Assembly: GCF_006547145.1 (NCBI RefSeq)
Contig: NZ_CP041244.1
Location: 5,208,001 to 5,272,000, forward strand
Direction: 5' to 3'
DNA from: Actinomadura sp. WMMA1423
GTDB taxonomy: Bacteria; Actinomycetota; Actinomycetes; Streptosporangiales; Streptosporangiaceae
DNA: 64,000 nucleotides
Below are positions 56,771 through 64,000 of this stretch, one piece after another. The translations under genes and the position numbers were made by a program. Numbering within the stretch: the stretch's first letter is position 1; each line of letters opens with the position of its first letter. Below the pieces are notes generated by a model that did no database searches, was not told the DNA's origin, and worked only from the letters and a program-made list of their open reading frames with translations.

Positions 56771-57759
56771 GCCAGCAGCGACGCGGGCTGGGCCGGGGCC
56801 TCGGTGCCCTCATCCCCACCGCTCCGCCCACGCCGACGTCCGCCGAGCCCAACGGCGCGGGTGAGCCGGGCTTTCCCGGCGGTCCCGTCTCTGACGGCAC
56901 GGTCGCTCCCGCACCGGCGCTCGAGCCGGTCGCCGGAGCCCATTTCGCGGAACTGCCCGTCCGCTCCATCACGGTGAACCCGCGCCAGCCGCGCGAGCAT
57001 TTCGACGAGCAGGCTCTGGAGGAGCTCGCGGAGTCGATCGGCATCGTCGGGCTGCTTCAGCCGATCGTCGTGCGCCGCTCCCCCTCGGAGGAGCACGACT
57101 ACGAACTGATCATGGGCGAGCGGCGGTGGCGCGCGTCCCAGATGGCCGGCCTGGACGTCATCCCGGCGATCGTCCGCGACACGGGCGACAACGACCTGCT
57201 CCGTGACGCGCTCATGGAGAACCTCCACCGGCAGCAGCTCAACCCGCTGGAGGAGGCGGCCGCGTACCAGCAACTCCTGCAGGACTTCGGCGCCACCCAC
57301 GAGCAGCTCGCCACCCGGATCGGGCGGTCGCGTCCGCACATCACCAATACGCTCCGCCTGCTGAACCTGCCGCCGGCCGTCCAGCGCCGGGTGGCCGCCG
57401 GGGTGCTGTCCGCGGGCCACGCCCGCGCGCTGCTCTCCCTCGAGAGCGTGGAGGCTCAGGAGCACCTGGCGCAGCGGATCGTCCAGGAGGGCCTCTCCGT
57501 CCGGGCGCTGGAGGAGATGATCGCGCTCCGCGAGGTGGAGGACGAACCGAAGGCGCCGCGCCAGGGCCGCCGCAAGAAGCCGGTCGCCCCGGGCCTCAAG
57601 GAGCTGGCCGACCGCCTCTCCGACCGCTACGAGACCAAGGTCCGCGTCGACATGGGCCGCAGCAAGGGAAAGATCGTCGTCGAGTTCGCCACGCTGGAGG
57701 ACCTGGACCGCATCATCAAGTCCATGGCCCCCGAAGACGGAGGAGTGAGCGACTCCTAG
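56767..57759 (+). CDS. parB: chromosome-partitioning protein ParB
   Basis: 330 residues from GTG 56767. N-terminal ParA-interacting peptide (RRGLGRGLGALIP), then the CTPase/nuclease-like domain (LPVRSITVNPRQPREHFDEQ, IIMGERRWRASQMAGLDVIP), the parS-recognising HTH (HEQLATRIGRSRPHITNTLR) and a C-terminal dimerisation domain (VRVDMGRSKGKIVVEFATLE). It loads at parS and spreads by CTP-dependent clamping. Strong 12-bp terminator directly downstream. Confidence 0.95.
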   Translation: MSQQRRGLGRGLGALIPTAPPTPTSAEPNGAGEPGFPGGPVSDGTVAPAPALEPVAGAHFAELPVRSITVNPRQPREHFDEQALEELAESIGIVGLLQPIVVRRSPSEEHDYELIMGERRWRASQMAGLDVIPAIVRDTGDNDLLRDALMENLHRQQLNPLEEAAAYQQLLQDFGATHEQLATRIGRSRPHITNTLRLLNLPPAVQRRVAAGVLSAGHARALLSLESVEAQEHLAQRIVQEGLSVRALEEMIALREVEDEPKAPRQGRRKKPVAPGLKELADRLSDRYETKVRVDMGRSKGKIVVEFATLEDLDRIIKSMAPEDGGVSDS

Positions 57760-57778
57760 AGGCCCCACGCCGCCCGAC

Positions 57779-57807
57779 GCGCCCCGGACCGCCACGGTCC
57801 GGGGCGC
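57779..57807 (+). terminator. terminator of rsmG-parAB
   Basis: GCGCCCCGGACC (57779-57790) and its perfect complement at 57796-57807 with a five-base loop, 19 bp after parB. Confidence 0.85.
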
Positions 57808-57832
57808 GTCTCATTCCAACCCCGGCTCCCGA

Positions 57833-57848
57833 TGTTTCCCGTGAAACA
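57833..57848. promoter_or_regulatory. parS: parS variant after parB
   Basis: TGTTTCCCGTGAAACA matches the 16-bp parS consensus except for one central base (C for A). Probably a weaker ParB site. Confidence 0.75.
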
Positions 57849-57886
57849 ACATCCTGCCCTCTGCCCTGAGAGCTGCCAGGTCATTA

Positions 57887-57990
57887 GGCGAGCGCCTTCC
57901 GTGTGGTGGCGCAGTCTCTAGCGGCTCTTCCGCACCTCCGACCCTCGTCATCCCCTGATCAACCGACGGACGTGATCGACCGACGTCCGC
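57887..57990 (+). repeat. right arm of the ~100-bp inverted duplication
   Basis: Plus-strand copy of the sequence found inverted at 53965-54066. It lies between the parS variant and the end of the DUF385 gene; no ORF crosses both copies in the same frame convincingly. Confidence 0.8.
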
Positions 57991-58068
57991 TGGAGAACTG
58001 TTCCGTGGCGGGCGGGGTGACGTCGCTCATGTGCGCCCCGTATGCCCTCGGACCGGACCTGGGACCCG

Positions 58069-58587
58069 TCAGGGAGTACTTCGCCCGTGCCTCCCATGGG
58101 CTCGGTTCCGGGATGTGCTCCTCGGCAAGTCGCGGAATCTCTGGCTCGCTGTACCAGGAGGTCGGGATTCGGCGGTGGCGAGGTGCTTGTCGGGAGACTT
58201 GGAACATGGGCTGATCCGTACCACCGGCGTGTCCTGGGTGACGGCGGTCGCGGCTCTGGGGAATCTGGCGAGATACGCCTTCTTGGCGGCGTTCGCCTCC
58301 GAGCCCTCCAGGACGGCGGCTGTGCCGTCCAGCCGGTGGCCGGCGATGAGCAGCCGAACGGGAGCCGGACGACGGACGTTGCGCCACCAGGTCTTGCGGT
58401 CATGCTGCCCGACGAGCACATAGAGGACGTCTTCAGCGCGCACGTACATGACCGGGAACCTGTAGGTGTTGCCCGTCTTCCGACCGGTGACGGTGATCAG
58501 GGCGACGCGACCGCTCAGCATGCGGTGCAGAGATGAGCGCAGCAGCCGTCCCACGACGGGATTGACAACGCGGTTCTGAAAGAACAT
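58069..58587 (-). CDS. DUF385/Ddn-like F420-dependent reductase, odd C-terminus
   Basis: 172 residues from ATG 58587 with GAGGGG upstream. Residues ~1-115 match the deazaflavin-dependent nitroreductase (DUF385) family: PVVGRLLRSSLHRMLSGRVA, LITVTGRKTGNTYRFPVMYV, VLVGQHDRKTWWRNVRRPAP and AYLARFPRAA. These use F420H2 to reduce quinones or nitro compounds. After TPVVRI, where relatives end in one or two residues, a 50-residue Ser/Arg/Pro-rich tail unlike the family follows, so a 3' frameshift or stop loss is likely. Confidence 0.7.
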   Translation of the reverse strand: MFFQNRVVNPVVGRLLRSSLHRMLSGRVALITVTGRKTGNTYRFPVMYVRAEDVLYVLVGQHDRKTWWRNVRRPAPVRLLIAGHRLDGTAAVLEGSEANAAKKAYLARFPRAATAVTQDTPVVRISPCSKSPDKHLATAESRPPGTASQRFRDLPRSTSRNRAHGRHGRSTP

Positions 58588-58752
58588 GGCGAGTCCCCTC
58601 CTGGCACTTGCCCATCCGGGTCGCGAGCTTGATCCATGCTCGGGCCCGAGGGGACGGGGGGCGTAGGGGCGAAGGGCCCTGATCCGTTGAGGTGAATGTC
58701 CCCCAGGGATCGGGGGTGGTTCAGGGCGGCTTGCTGAGCCGGGCGGGGGCTC

Positions 58753-58766
58753 GTTTCACGTGAAAC
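58753..58766. promoter_or_regulatory. parS: parS site
   Basis: Perfect GTTTCACGTGAAAC core in the DUF385-ddl interval. Confidence 0.92.
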
Positions 58767-59032
58767 AGGGGTGGATGGCCTGCACGGCGGTCCGCTGGGA
58801 TTCGTTGACGATGCACCCAGGCGCGAGCCAGGACATCGCAAAGACACTCCCTAGATCCATCTCCGGGAGCGCGAGCGCTGTTCGTAGCCGGGGGTCGGCT
58901 CGGTGGGGCTGGAGGAGGTAGCGCTCCCCACCTATCCGGCGTGGAAGATCCATGAGCGGGCTCCGCTGGCGGCGGCGACGCCCCGAGCGGCCCTGGGGGC
59001 GTCTACCGTGCGGTCGCCGGGTGGACGGAAGG

Positions 59033-59046
59033 GTTTCACGTGAAAC
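59033..59046. promoter_or_regulatory. parS: parS site
   Basis: Perfect GTTTCACGTGAAAC core about 45 bp downstream of the ddl-like stop. Confidence 0.92.
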
Positions 59047-59091
59047 GGCTTGGAGGGCGCGCTACGCCCCGGACGGGCATGGCCGGGAAGG

Positions 59092-60033
59092 TTAGCGGAG
59101 GTGGGCCTGGAGGAGGGACTCGCAGACTTCGCCCATGTCCAGATCGGCGACGCTGACGGCCCTTGGGAAGAGGCTCGTCTCGGTCATGCCGGGGGCGACA
59201 TTGACCTCCAGGAAGTGGACCTCGCCGTCGGGAGAGACGATGAGGTCGGTACGGGAGAGGTCGCGAAGCCCGAGGGCGCGGTGGGCGGTGACGGCCGCCG
59301 CGGTGGCACGGGCGGTCGCCTCGGGGGTGAGGCGGGCCGGGGTGACGAACTCGGTGTCGCCGGCGTCGTAGCGGGCCGTGTAGTCGTAGCGGCCGCCGGG
59401 GGCGACGATCTCGACGGCGGGGAGGGCGGTCGGCGTGCCGTCGCGCTCGATGACGCTGACCGCGACCTCCGTGCCGCCGACGTAGCGCTCGACGAGGGCG
59501 GCGTCGCCATAGGCGAAGCAACCGACCATGGCGGCGGACAGGTCGGACGCCTCGTGGACGACGGAGGCGCCGAGAGCCGAGCCTCCACGGGTCGGCTTCA
59601 CGAACAGGGGGAGGCCGAGCCCCCGGACGATCTGGTCCAGGACGGACGCCGCGCCGAGGTCGTGGAAGACCTCCTTGGGCAGTGCGACGGAGTCGGGCGT
59701 CCGCAGGCCCGCGCGGCGCACGACGGACTTCGCGGTCGGCTTGTCCCAGGCGACACGACATGCGTCCGGTCGCGCGCCTACATAGGGGACGCCCAGGAGC
59801 TCCAGGACGTCGCGGATCGAGCCGTCCTCTCCCGCGGCGCCGTGCAGGACGGGGAAGACGACGTCCGGCGGATCGTCGGTCAGGGAGTCCAGGAGTGTCG
59901 CGTCGGCGTCGCGGAGCTCCACCGGGATGTCGCGGGCGCGCAGCGCGTCGGCGACGCGTCGGCCGGATCGGAGGGAGACCTCCCGCTCGTAGGAGAGTCC
60001 CCCGGCGAGGACGACGACATGCCCGAGTTCCAA
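59092..60033 (-). CDS. D-alanine-D-alanine ligase family protein
   Basis: 313 residues from ATG 60033. ATP-grasp features: VVVLAGGLSYEREVSLRSGR N-terminal loop, DVVFPVLHGAAGEDGSIRDV, the LPLFVKPTRGGSALGASVVH phosphate-binding loop, ALVERYVGGTEVAVSVIERD and the metal-binding VHFLEVNVAPGMTETSLFP. Length and motifs fit Ddl, which makes D-Ala-D-Ala for peptidoglycan; an alternative D-Ala ligase with a different second substrate cannot be excluded (family has VNTLPG where this has VNVAPG). Followed and preceded by parS sites. Confidence 0.85.
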   Translation of the reverse strand: MELGHVVVLAGGLSYEREVSLRSGRRVADALRARDIPVELRDADATLLDSLTDDPPDVVFPVLHGAAGEDGSIRDVLELLGVPYVGARPDACRVAWDKPTAKSVVRRAGLRTPDSVALPKEVFHDLGAASVLDQIVRGLGLPLFVKPTRGGSALGASVVHEASDLSAAMVGCFAYGDAALVERYVGGTEVAVSVIERDGTPTALPAVEIVAPGGRYDYTARYDAGDTEFVTPARLTPEATARATAAAVTAHRALGLRDLSRTDLIVSPDGEVHFLEVNVAPGMTETSLFPRAVSVADLDMGEVCESLLQAHLR

Positions 60034-60043
60034 GGTGCCCCTC

Positions 60044-60057
60044 GTTTCACGTGAAAC
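60044..60057. promoter_or_regulatory. parS: parS site
   Basis: Perfect GTTTCACGTGAAAC core between the ddl-like start and the aminotransferase stop. Confidence 0.92.
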
Positions 60058-60059
60058 AG

Positions 60060-61352
60060 TCAGACGATGCCGGGACCCGGCGTCTGCACGCCGGTGGTGA
60101 CGCCGCCAGTGGTCCTTCCGAAAGTCTCCAGGAGGCGGATCTCCTGCTCCACCACCCCGGCCAGCCGGCGGACGCCCTCACGGATCCGGTGCGGCTCGGG
60201 GAAGCAGTACGACAGGCGCATGTGCCGGTGGCCGGTGCCGTCGGCGTAGAAGCCGGTGCCGGGGACGTAGGCGACGCGCTCGGCGATCGCGCGGGGGGCC
60301 ATCGCCTTGGCGTCCAGGCCCTCGGGGAGGGTGAGCCAGACGAAGAACCCGCCCGCGGGACGCGTCCACGTGCAACCGTCGGGCATGAGCTGGTCAAGGG
60401 ACTCCAGCATCGCGTCACGGCGGGCCCTGTACAGCTCCCGGAAGTCCTTGATCTGCTCCCGCCACGGCTGGGTCGTGAGGTACTCGCGGACGGCGAGCTG
60501 CGAGAAGTTCGACGGGCAGAGGATCGCGGACTCGGCGGCCAGCACGAGCTTCGCGCGGACGGCGTGCGGGGCCAGCACCCAGCCGACGCGGAGCCCGGAG
60601 GCGATCGTCTTGGAGAACGAGCCGAGGTAGATGACGCGTTCGGCGTCGTCGGCGCGGAGGGCCCGCATGGGCTCGCCGTCGAAGCCGAGGAGGCCGTACG
60701 GGTTGTCCTCGACGACCAGCACGTCGTACTCGGCGCAGATCTCCAGGATCTGGGCGCGGCGGGCCGTGGTGAGGGTGACGCCCGCGGGGTTCTGGAACGT
60801 CGGGACGGTGTAGAGGAACTTGACCCGGCGGCCCTGGGCACGGAGGCGCGCGAGGGTCTCGCGCAGCGCGGCGGGGATGAGGCCGCCCTCGTCCAGCGGC
60901 ACGTGCACCACGTCGGCCTGGTAGGCGGCGAACGTGCCGAGCGCGCCCACGTAGGACGGGGCCTCGGCGAGGACGACGTCGCCCGGGTCCACGAAGATCT
61001 TCGTGATGAGGTCGAGCGCCTGCTGGGCGCCGACGGTGACGACCACGTCGTCCGCGGACGCCTGGACGCCCTCCAGGGACATGACCTCGCAGATGTGCTC
61101 GCGGAGCTGCTCGTCGCCCTGCGCGGAGCCGTACTGGAGGGCCTCGGCGCCCTTGCCGGCGACGAGTTCGCCGATCATCCGGCCGACGGCGTCGAGGGGG
61201 AGCGCGGAGACGTAGGGCGCGCCGCCCGCGAGCGAGACGACCTCGGGGCGGGCGACCATCGCGAACAGGGCCCGGATCTCCGACGGCACCATGCCGGCGG
61301 CGCGGGCGGCGTAGCGGTCGGCATAGGCATCCGTACGCGAGTGCTGTTCCAC
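60060..61352 (-). CDS. PLP-dependent aminotransferase (2-aminoadipate/MocR-like fold type I)
   Basis: 430 residues from GTG 61352. Fold-type I motifs: LQYGSAQGDEQLREHICEVM, VVVTVGAQQALDLITKIFVD, AEAPSYVGALGTF, FLYTVPTFQNPAGVTLTTAR, DVLVVEDNPYGLLGFDGEP, PLP-lysine SFSKTIASGLRVGWVLAP and C-terminal Arg in HMRLSYCFPEP. No N-terminal GntR domain, so it is an enzyme rather than a MocR regulator. Substrate class is alpha-amino acids such as 2-aminoadipate or aromatic/branched acids. Known near parB in related actinobacteria. Confidence 0.88.
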   Translation of the reverse strand: MEQHSRTDAYADRYAARAAGMVPSEIRALFAMVARPEVVSLAGGAPYVSALPLDAVGRMIGELVAGKGAEALQYGSAQGDEQLREHICEVMSLEGVQASADDVVVTVGAQQALDLITKIFVDPGDVVLAEAPSYVGALGTFAAYQADVVHVPLDEGGLIPAALRETLARLRAQGRRVKFLYTVPTFQNPAGVTLTTARRAQILEICAEYDVLVVEDNPYGLLGFDGEPMRALRADDAERVIYLGSFSKTIASGLRVGWVLAPHAVRAKLVLAAESAILCPSNFSQLAVREYLTTQPWREQIKDFRELYRARRDAMLESLDQLMPDGCTWTRPAGGFFVWLTLPEGLDAKAMAPRAIAERVAYVPGTGFYADGTGHRHMRLSYCFPEPHRIREGVRRLAGVVEQEIRLLETFGRTTGGVTTGVQTPGPGIV

Positions 61353-61550
61353 GAGGCACCTCCGGGGCGATCGGCTTCCCTGCAAACTACGTCATGTCGG
61401 CCGAGGCGGGGCGCCCGGGTGTGGCGTGCCGCGGCGATGGGGAAACTCCTGTCCGATACGATGCCCGCGGGTCCCGGATTGTTGCCGGGAACTTCCGCCG
61501 CCACGGGTCCAGGCCGGCGGGCGAGGATCGCAGCAGGGGGTGCCGACCCG

Positions 61551-62168
61551 GTGTCGCGTCGTCTCGTCAACATCACGCTGGACAACCTTGATGATCTACC
61601 GCACCGCTGCCGCGGCTGCGTGTTCTGGGAGCTGGACCCGGTGAGCCGGGAGCGGGCCCAGGCGAGCGGCGACGCGGGCCTGGAGAAGGAGGCGTGGATC
61701 TCCTCGACCCTCCTGGAGTGGGGCAGCTGCGGCAAGATCGTCTATGTGGACGACGTCCCGGCGGGGTTCGTGATGTACGCGCCGCCGCTGTACGTGCCGC
61801 GGTCCGTCGCGTTCCCGACGAGCCCGGTGAGCGCCGACGCCGTGCTGCTCATGACGGCGCACGTCCTGCCGGAGTTCTCCGGCGGCGGCATCGGCCGGAT
61901 GCTCGTCCAGGGCGTCGCGAAGGACCTGACGCGCCGCGCCGTGAAGGCGATCGAGGCGTTCGGCGACCTGAAGGGCGAGGAGGGCGGGTGCATGGTGCCC
62001 GCCGACTACCTGCTGTCGGTCGGGTTCAAGACCGTCCGGCCGCACCACCGCTACCCGCGGCTGCGGCTGGAGTTGAAGTCGGCCCTGTCGTGGCGTGAGG
62101 ACGTCGAGGTGGCCCTCGAACGACTCCTGGGGTCCATGACCCCGGAAGGGGCGCTACGGCCCGTCTGA
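61551..62168 (+). CDS. GNAT-family N-acetyltransferase
   Basis: 205 residues from GTG 61551 with AGGGGG upstream. It starts with a Cys pair (LPHRCRGCVFWELDP) typical of an actinobacterial subgroup near trxAB. Acetyl-CoA loop follows in LLMTAHVLPEFSGGGIGRML, then VKAIEAFGDLKGEEGGCMVP and YLLSVGFKTVRPHHRYPRLR. Substrate unknown. Convergent with trxA, separated by a long palindromic terminator. Confidence 0.85.
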   Translation: MSRRLVNITLDNLDDLPHRCRGCVFWELDPVSRERAQASGDAGLEKEAWISSTLLEWGSCGKIVYVDDVPAGFVMYAPPLYVPRSVAFPTSPVSADAVLLMTAHVLPEFSGGGIGRMLVQGVAKDLTRRAVKAIEAFGDLKGEEGGCMVPADYLLSVGFKTVRPHHRYPRLRLELKSALSWREDVEVALERLLGSMTPEGALRPV

Positions 62169-62184
62169 GGCGCTCTGAACGACG

Positions 62185-62219
62185 CGTGGCCCGCACTCCG
62201 GACCGGAGTGCGGGCCACG
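62185..62219. terminator. bidirectional terminator GNAT/trxA
   Basis: CGTGGCCCGCACTCCGG and its perfect inverted copy (62203-62219) form a long palindrome around a single central base, between convergent genes. Confidence 0.85.
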
Positions 62220-62258
62220 TTCGCGCTCGCCGCGGGAGACGGGAGGCGCGCCGGAAGC

Positions 62259-62573
62259 TCAGATGAACTCGGCGAGGTCCCTCATCAGGGCGGCCTTCGG
62301 CTTGGCGCCCATGATCTGCTTGACGACCTCTCCGCCCTTGTAGACGTTCATCGTCGGGATCTGCATGACGCCGTACTGCTGCGGGACCAGCGGGTTCTCG
62401 TCGATGTTCAGCTTGACGATCTGGAGCTTGTCGCCGTGCTCCTTGGAGATCTCCTCCAGGATCGGCGCCACCATCCGGCAGGGGCCGCACCATTCCGCCC
62501 AGAAGTCGACGAGAACGGGCTTGTCGCTCTCCAGCACCTCGGACGCGAAGTCGGCGTCGGTCACGGCTTTCAT
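62259..62573 (-). CDS. trxA: thioredoxin
   Basis: 104 residues from ATG 62573. Active site FWAEWCGPCRMVAPILEEIS, cis-proline GVMQIPTMNVYKGGEVV. Standard 12-kDa cytosolic thioredoxin reducing protein disulfides with electrons from TrxB, encoded immediately upstream on the same strand. Confidence 0.96.
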   Translation of the reverse strand: MKAVTDADFASEVLESDKPVLVDFWAEWCGPCRMVAPILEEISKEHGDKLQIVKLNIDENPLVPQQYGVMQIPTMNVYKGGEVVKQIMGAKPKAALMRDLAEFI

Positions 62574-62638
62574 CGGTCTCCTTCGGTTCTCGCGTGGGGC
62601 GGGGACACTCCCCCGCCCGATGCAGCCCATCGCGGCGC

Positions 62639-62660
62639 GGCCCGGCGTCTCCGCCGGGCC
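62639..62660 (-). terminator. hairpin between trxB and trxA
   Basis: GGCCCGGCG (62639-62647) pairs with CGCCGGGCC (62652-62660) over a four-base loop. It may attenuate or end trxB transcription. Confidence 0.6.
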
Positions 62661-62730
62661 GGCGGCCGATGGTGATGTCAGCGCCGCGGGCCGGTCAGGC
62701 CGGTGGTGGGGCTGGCGGCCCGCGGGACGG

Positions 62731-63684
62731 TCAGGCCTGCGGGACGGTCTCGGCGGCGTCCCGGTCCTGCAGCCAGCGCTCGGCGTCGATGGCGGCCGAG
62801 CAGCCGCTTCCGGCGGCGGTGATGGCCTGCCGGTAGATATGGTCGACCACGTCGCCGCAGGCGAACACACCGGGGATCTTGGTCTTCGTCGTGGGGGCGT
62901 CGACCAGCAGGTAGCCGTCGGTGTCGGTCTCCAGCTGCCCGGCGAACAGCTCGCTGCGCGGGTCGTGGCCGATCGCGATGAACAGCCCGGTGATCTCCAG
63001 GGTGGACTCCGCGCCGGTCCTGGTGTTGCGGACGGTCACCCCGGTCACCCGGTCGTCGCCGTGGATCGCGGCGACCTCGCTGTCCCACAGGAACTTGATC
63101 TTCTCGTTGGCGAACGCCCGGTCCTGCATGATCTTGGACGCGCGCAGCTCGTCGCGCCGGTGGACCACGGTCACCGAGCGGGCGAACTTGGTCAGGAAGA
63201 TCGCCTCTTCCATGGCGGTGTCGCCGCCGCCGACGACGGCGATGTCCTGCTCGCGGAAGAAGAAGCCGTCACAGGTGGCGCACCAGGAGACGCCGCGCCC
63301 GGACAGGCGCTTCTCGTCCGGCAGCCCGAGCTCGCGGTACCCGGAGCCGGTGGCGACGATCACGGTCCTGGCGAGGTAGGTCTCGTCGCCGACCTTGACG
63401 ACCTTCGGGTCGGCGGTCAGGTCGACCTCGGTGACGTCGTCGGTGATGAGCTCGGCGCCGAAGCGCTCGGCCTGCTTGCGCAGGTTGTCCATCAGGTCGG
63501 GGCCCATGATCCCGTCGGGGAAGCCGGGGAAGTTCTCCACGTCGGTGGTGTTCATCAGCGCACCGCCGGCCGTCACCGAACCCTCGAACACCAGCGGCCT
63601 CAGGTCGCCGCGGGCCGCGTAGACGGCGGCCGTGTAGCCCGCGGGGCCCGATCCGATGATGATGACGTTACGGACGTCGCTCAC
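62731..63684 (-). CDS. trxB: thioredoxin reductase
   Basis: 317 residues from GTG 63684. FAD motif VIIIGSGPAGYTAAVYAARG, redox pair GVSWCATCDGFFFREQDIAV, NADPH loop VVGGGDTAMEEAIFLTKFA and C-terminal GVFACGDVVDHIYRQAITAA. The enzyme passes electrons from NADPH to thioredoxin. In a likely unit with trxA downstream, 157 bp away. Confidence 0.96.
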   Translation of the reverse strand: MSDVRNVIIIGSGPAGYTAAVYAARGDLRPLVFEGSVTAGGALMNTTDVENFPGFPDGIMGPDLMDNLRKQAERFGAELITDDVTEVDLTADPKVVKVGDETYLARTVIVATGSGYRELGLPDEKRLSGRGVSWCATCDGFFFREQDIAVVGGGDTAMEEAIFLTKFARSVTVVHRRDELRASKIMQDRAFANEKIKFLWDSEVAAIHGDDRVTGVTVRNTRTGAESTLEITGLFIAIGHDPRSELFAGQLETDTDGYLLVDAPTTKTKIPGVFACGDVVDHIYRQAITAAGSGCSAAIDAERWLQDRDAAETVPQA

Positions 63685-63834
63685 AGTTCTTGCCTCTCCT
63701 CGTTGGCCGTCGGTGCCGCACGACCCGGCCTCACAGTCGCGTCAACCGATCCTAGGGCCCGCTGATTCCCCGGCACGCGGCGCCGGGCCGTCCACCAGCG
63801 GCCGGGGCCTCCGCGCCGCTCTAGGCTGTGGCGC

Positions 63835-64000
63835 ATGGCACGCATTCTGCTCTTCCACTCGATGTACGGGCTGCGGCCCGCGGTGCACCAGGCGGCCGAC
63901 CGGCTCCGTGCGGCCGGGCACGAGGTGCACGTCCCCGACCTCTACGACGGGCGTGTCGTCGACGACGCGGAGGCCGGGCTCAAGATCAAGGACGAGATCG
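63835..64000 (+). CDS. dienelactone hydrolase-family protein (5' part)
   Basis: ATG 63835 opens a frame running off the window (55 codons seen). MARILLFHSMYGLRPAVHQA and ADRLRAAGHEVHVPDLYDGR follow the N-terminus of actinobacterial dienelactone hydrolase-like alpha/beta hydrolases; the nucleophile region is outside the window, so activity cannot be judged. Divergent from trxB across about 150 bp. Confidence 0.75.
   Translation, partial: MARILLFHSMYGLRPAVHQAADRLRAAGHEVHVPDLYDGRVVDDAEAGLKIKDEI

Larger units (their letters stand above)
58588..59091. other. gene-free interval with two parS sites
   Basis: About 500 bp. Besides the two parS copies (58753 and 59033) I see no convincing gene; a 65-codon minus-strand frame (58756-58953) has no recognisable features. 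Probably a ParB-loading zone. Confidence 0.55.

Noticed and set aside
58756..58953. 65-codon minus-strand frame ending in a parS site
   Set aside because: No family, ribosome binding site or codon signal; its end is formed by the parS palindrome.

Overview
High-GC actinobacterial chromosome. The block gyrA-gyrB-DUF721-recF-gnd-dnaN-oriC-dnaA-rpmH-rnpA-yidD-yidC-jag-rsmG-parA-parB, with gnd between dnaN and recF, is the order seen around the replication origin of Streptomyces and relatives such as Streptosporangiales/Thermomonosporaceae. The genus is not resolvable by eye; an Actinomadura-like host is only a guess.

Region 1 (1-6.3 kb) carries plus-strand genes typical of actinomycete integrative and conjugative elements (AICEs): a cut-off small gene, DUF1707, DUF2637 and an FtsK/SpoIIIE-type DNA pump. 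They are followed by a divergent XRE/TPR regulator, a run of small plus-strand ORFs, two strong hairpins and a tRNA-like sequence with a defective anticodon loop.

Region 2 (6.3-37.3 kb) is an apparently complete siphovirus-type prophage read almost entirely on the minus strand. From right to left it has integrase and repressor (plus strand), two excisionase-like proteins, a replication module (SF2 helicase, Prim-Pol, DUF3987), an iteron-like repeat cluster, small early genes, HNH and P-loop kinase, terminase, portal, protease, capsid, connectors, tail tube, tail chaperones with a -1 frameshift site, tape measure, minor tail proteins, a PIG-L deacetylase, a collagen-like protein, endolysin, an RNase AS homologue and a holin-like protein. 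Most neighbours overlap by 1-4 bases, so expression is translationally coupled. The integrase ends just before the 3' end of tRNA-Ile(GAT), the likely attachment site. The left boundary and second att copy are not visible, so whether the AICE-like genes belong to the same element is open.

Region 3 (37.3-53.2 kb) is the replication-origin core. oriC lies between dnaN and dnaA with many DnaA boxes, and two further perfect boxes precede dnaA. The plus-strand rpmH-rnpA-yidD-yidC-jag operon diverges from dnaA.

Region 4 (53.2-64 kb) holds a non-coding interval with a 17-bp periodic array, DUF6458, rsmG-parA-parB with overlapping ends, and five parS-type sites. An imperfect ~100-bp inverted duplication flanks the DUF6458-rsmG-parAB block. 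After this come a DUF385 reductase, a Ddl-family ligase, an aminotransferase, a GNAT acetyltransferase, trxA, trxB and the start of a dienelactone-hydrolase-like gene.

The most unusual items are the integrase with an embedded LacI-type helix-turn-helix, the GGGAAAA frameshift of the tail chaperone, the inverted duplication around parAB, the iteron cluster beside the Prim-Pol module and the odd phage cargo (RNase AS, PIG-L deacetylase, collagen-like protein, HNH and GIY-YIG nucleases).
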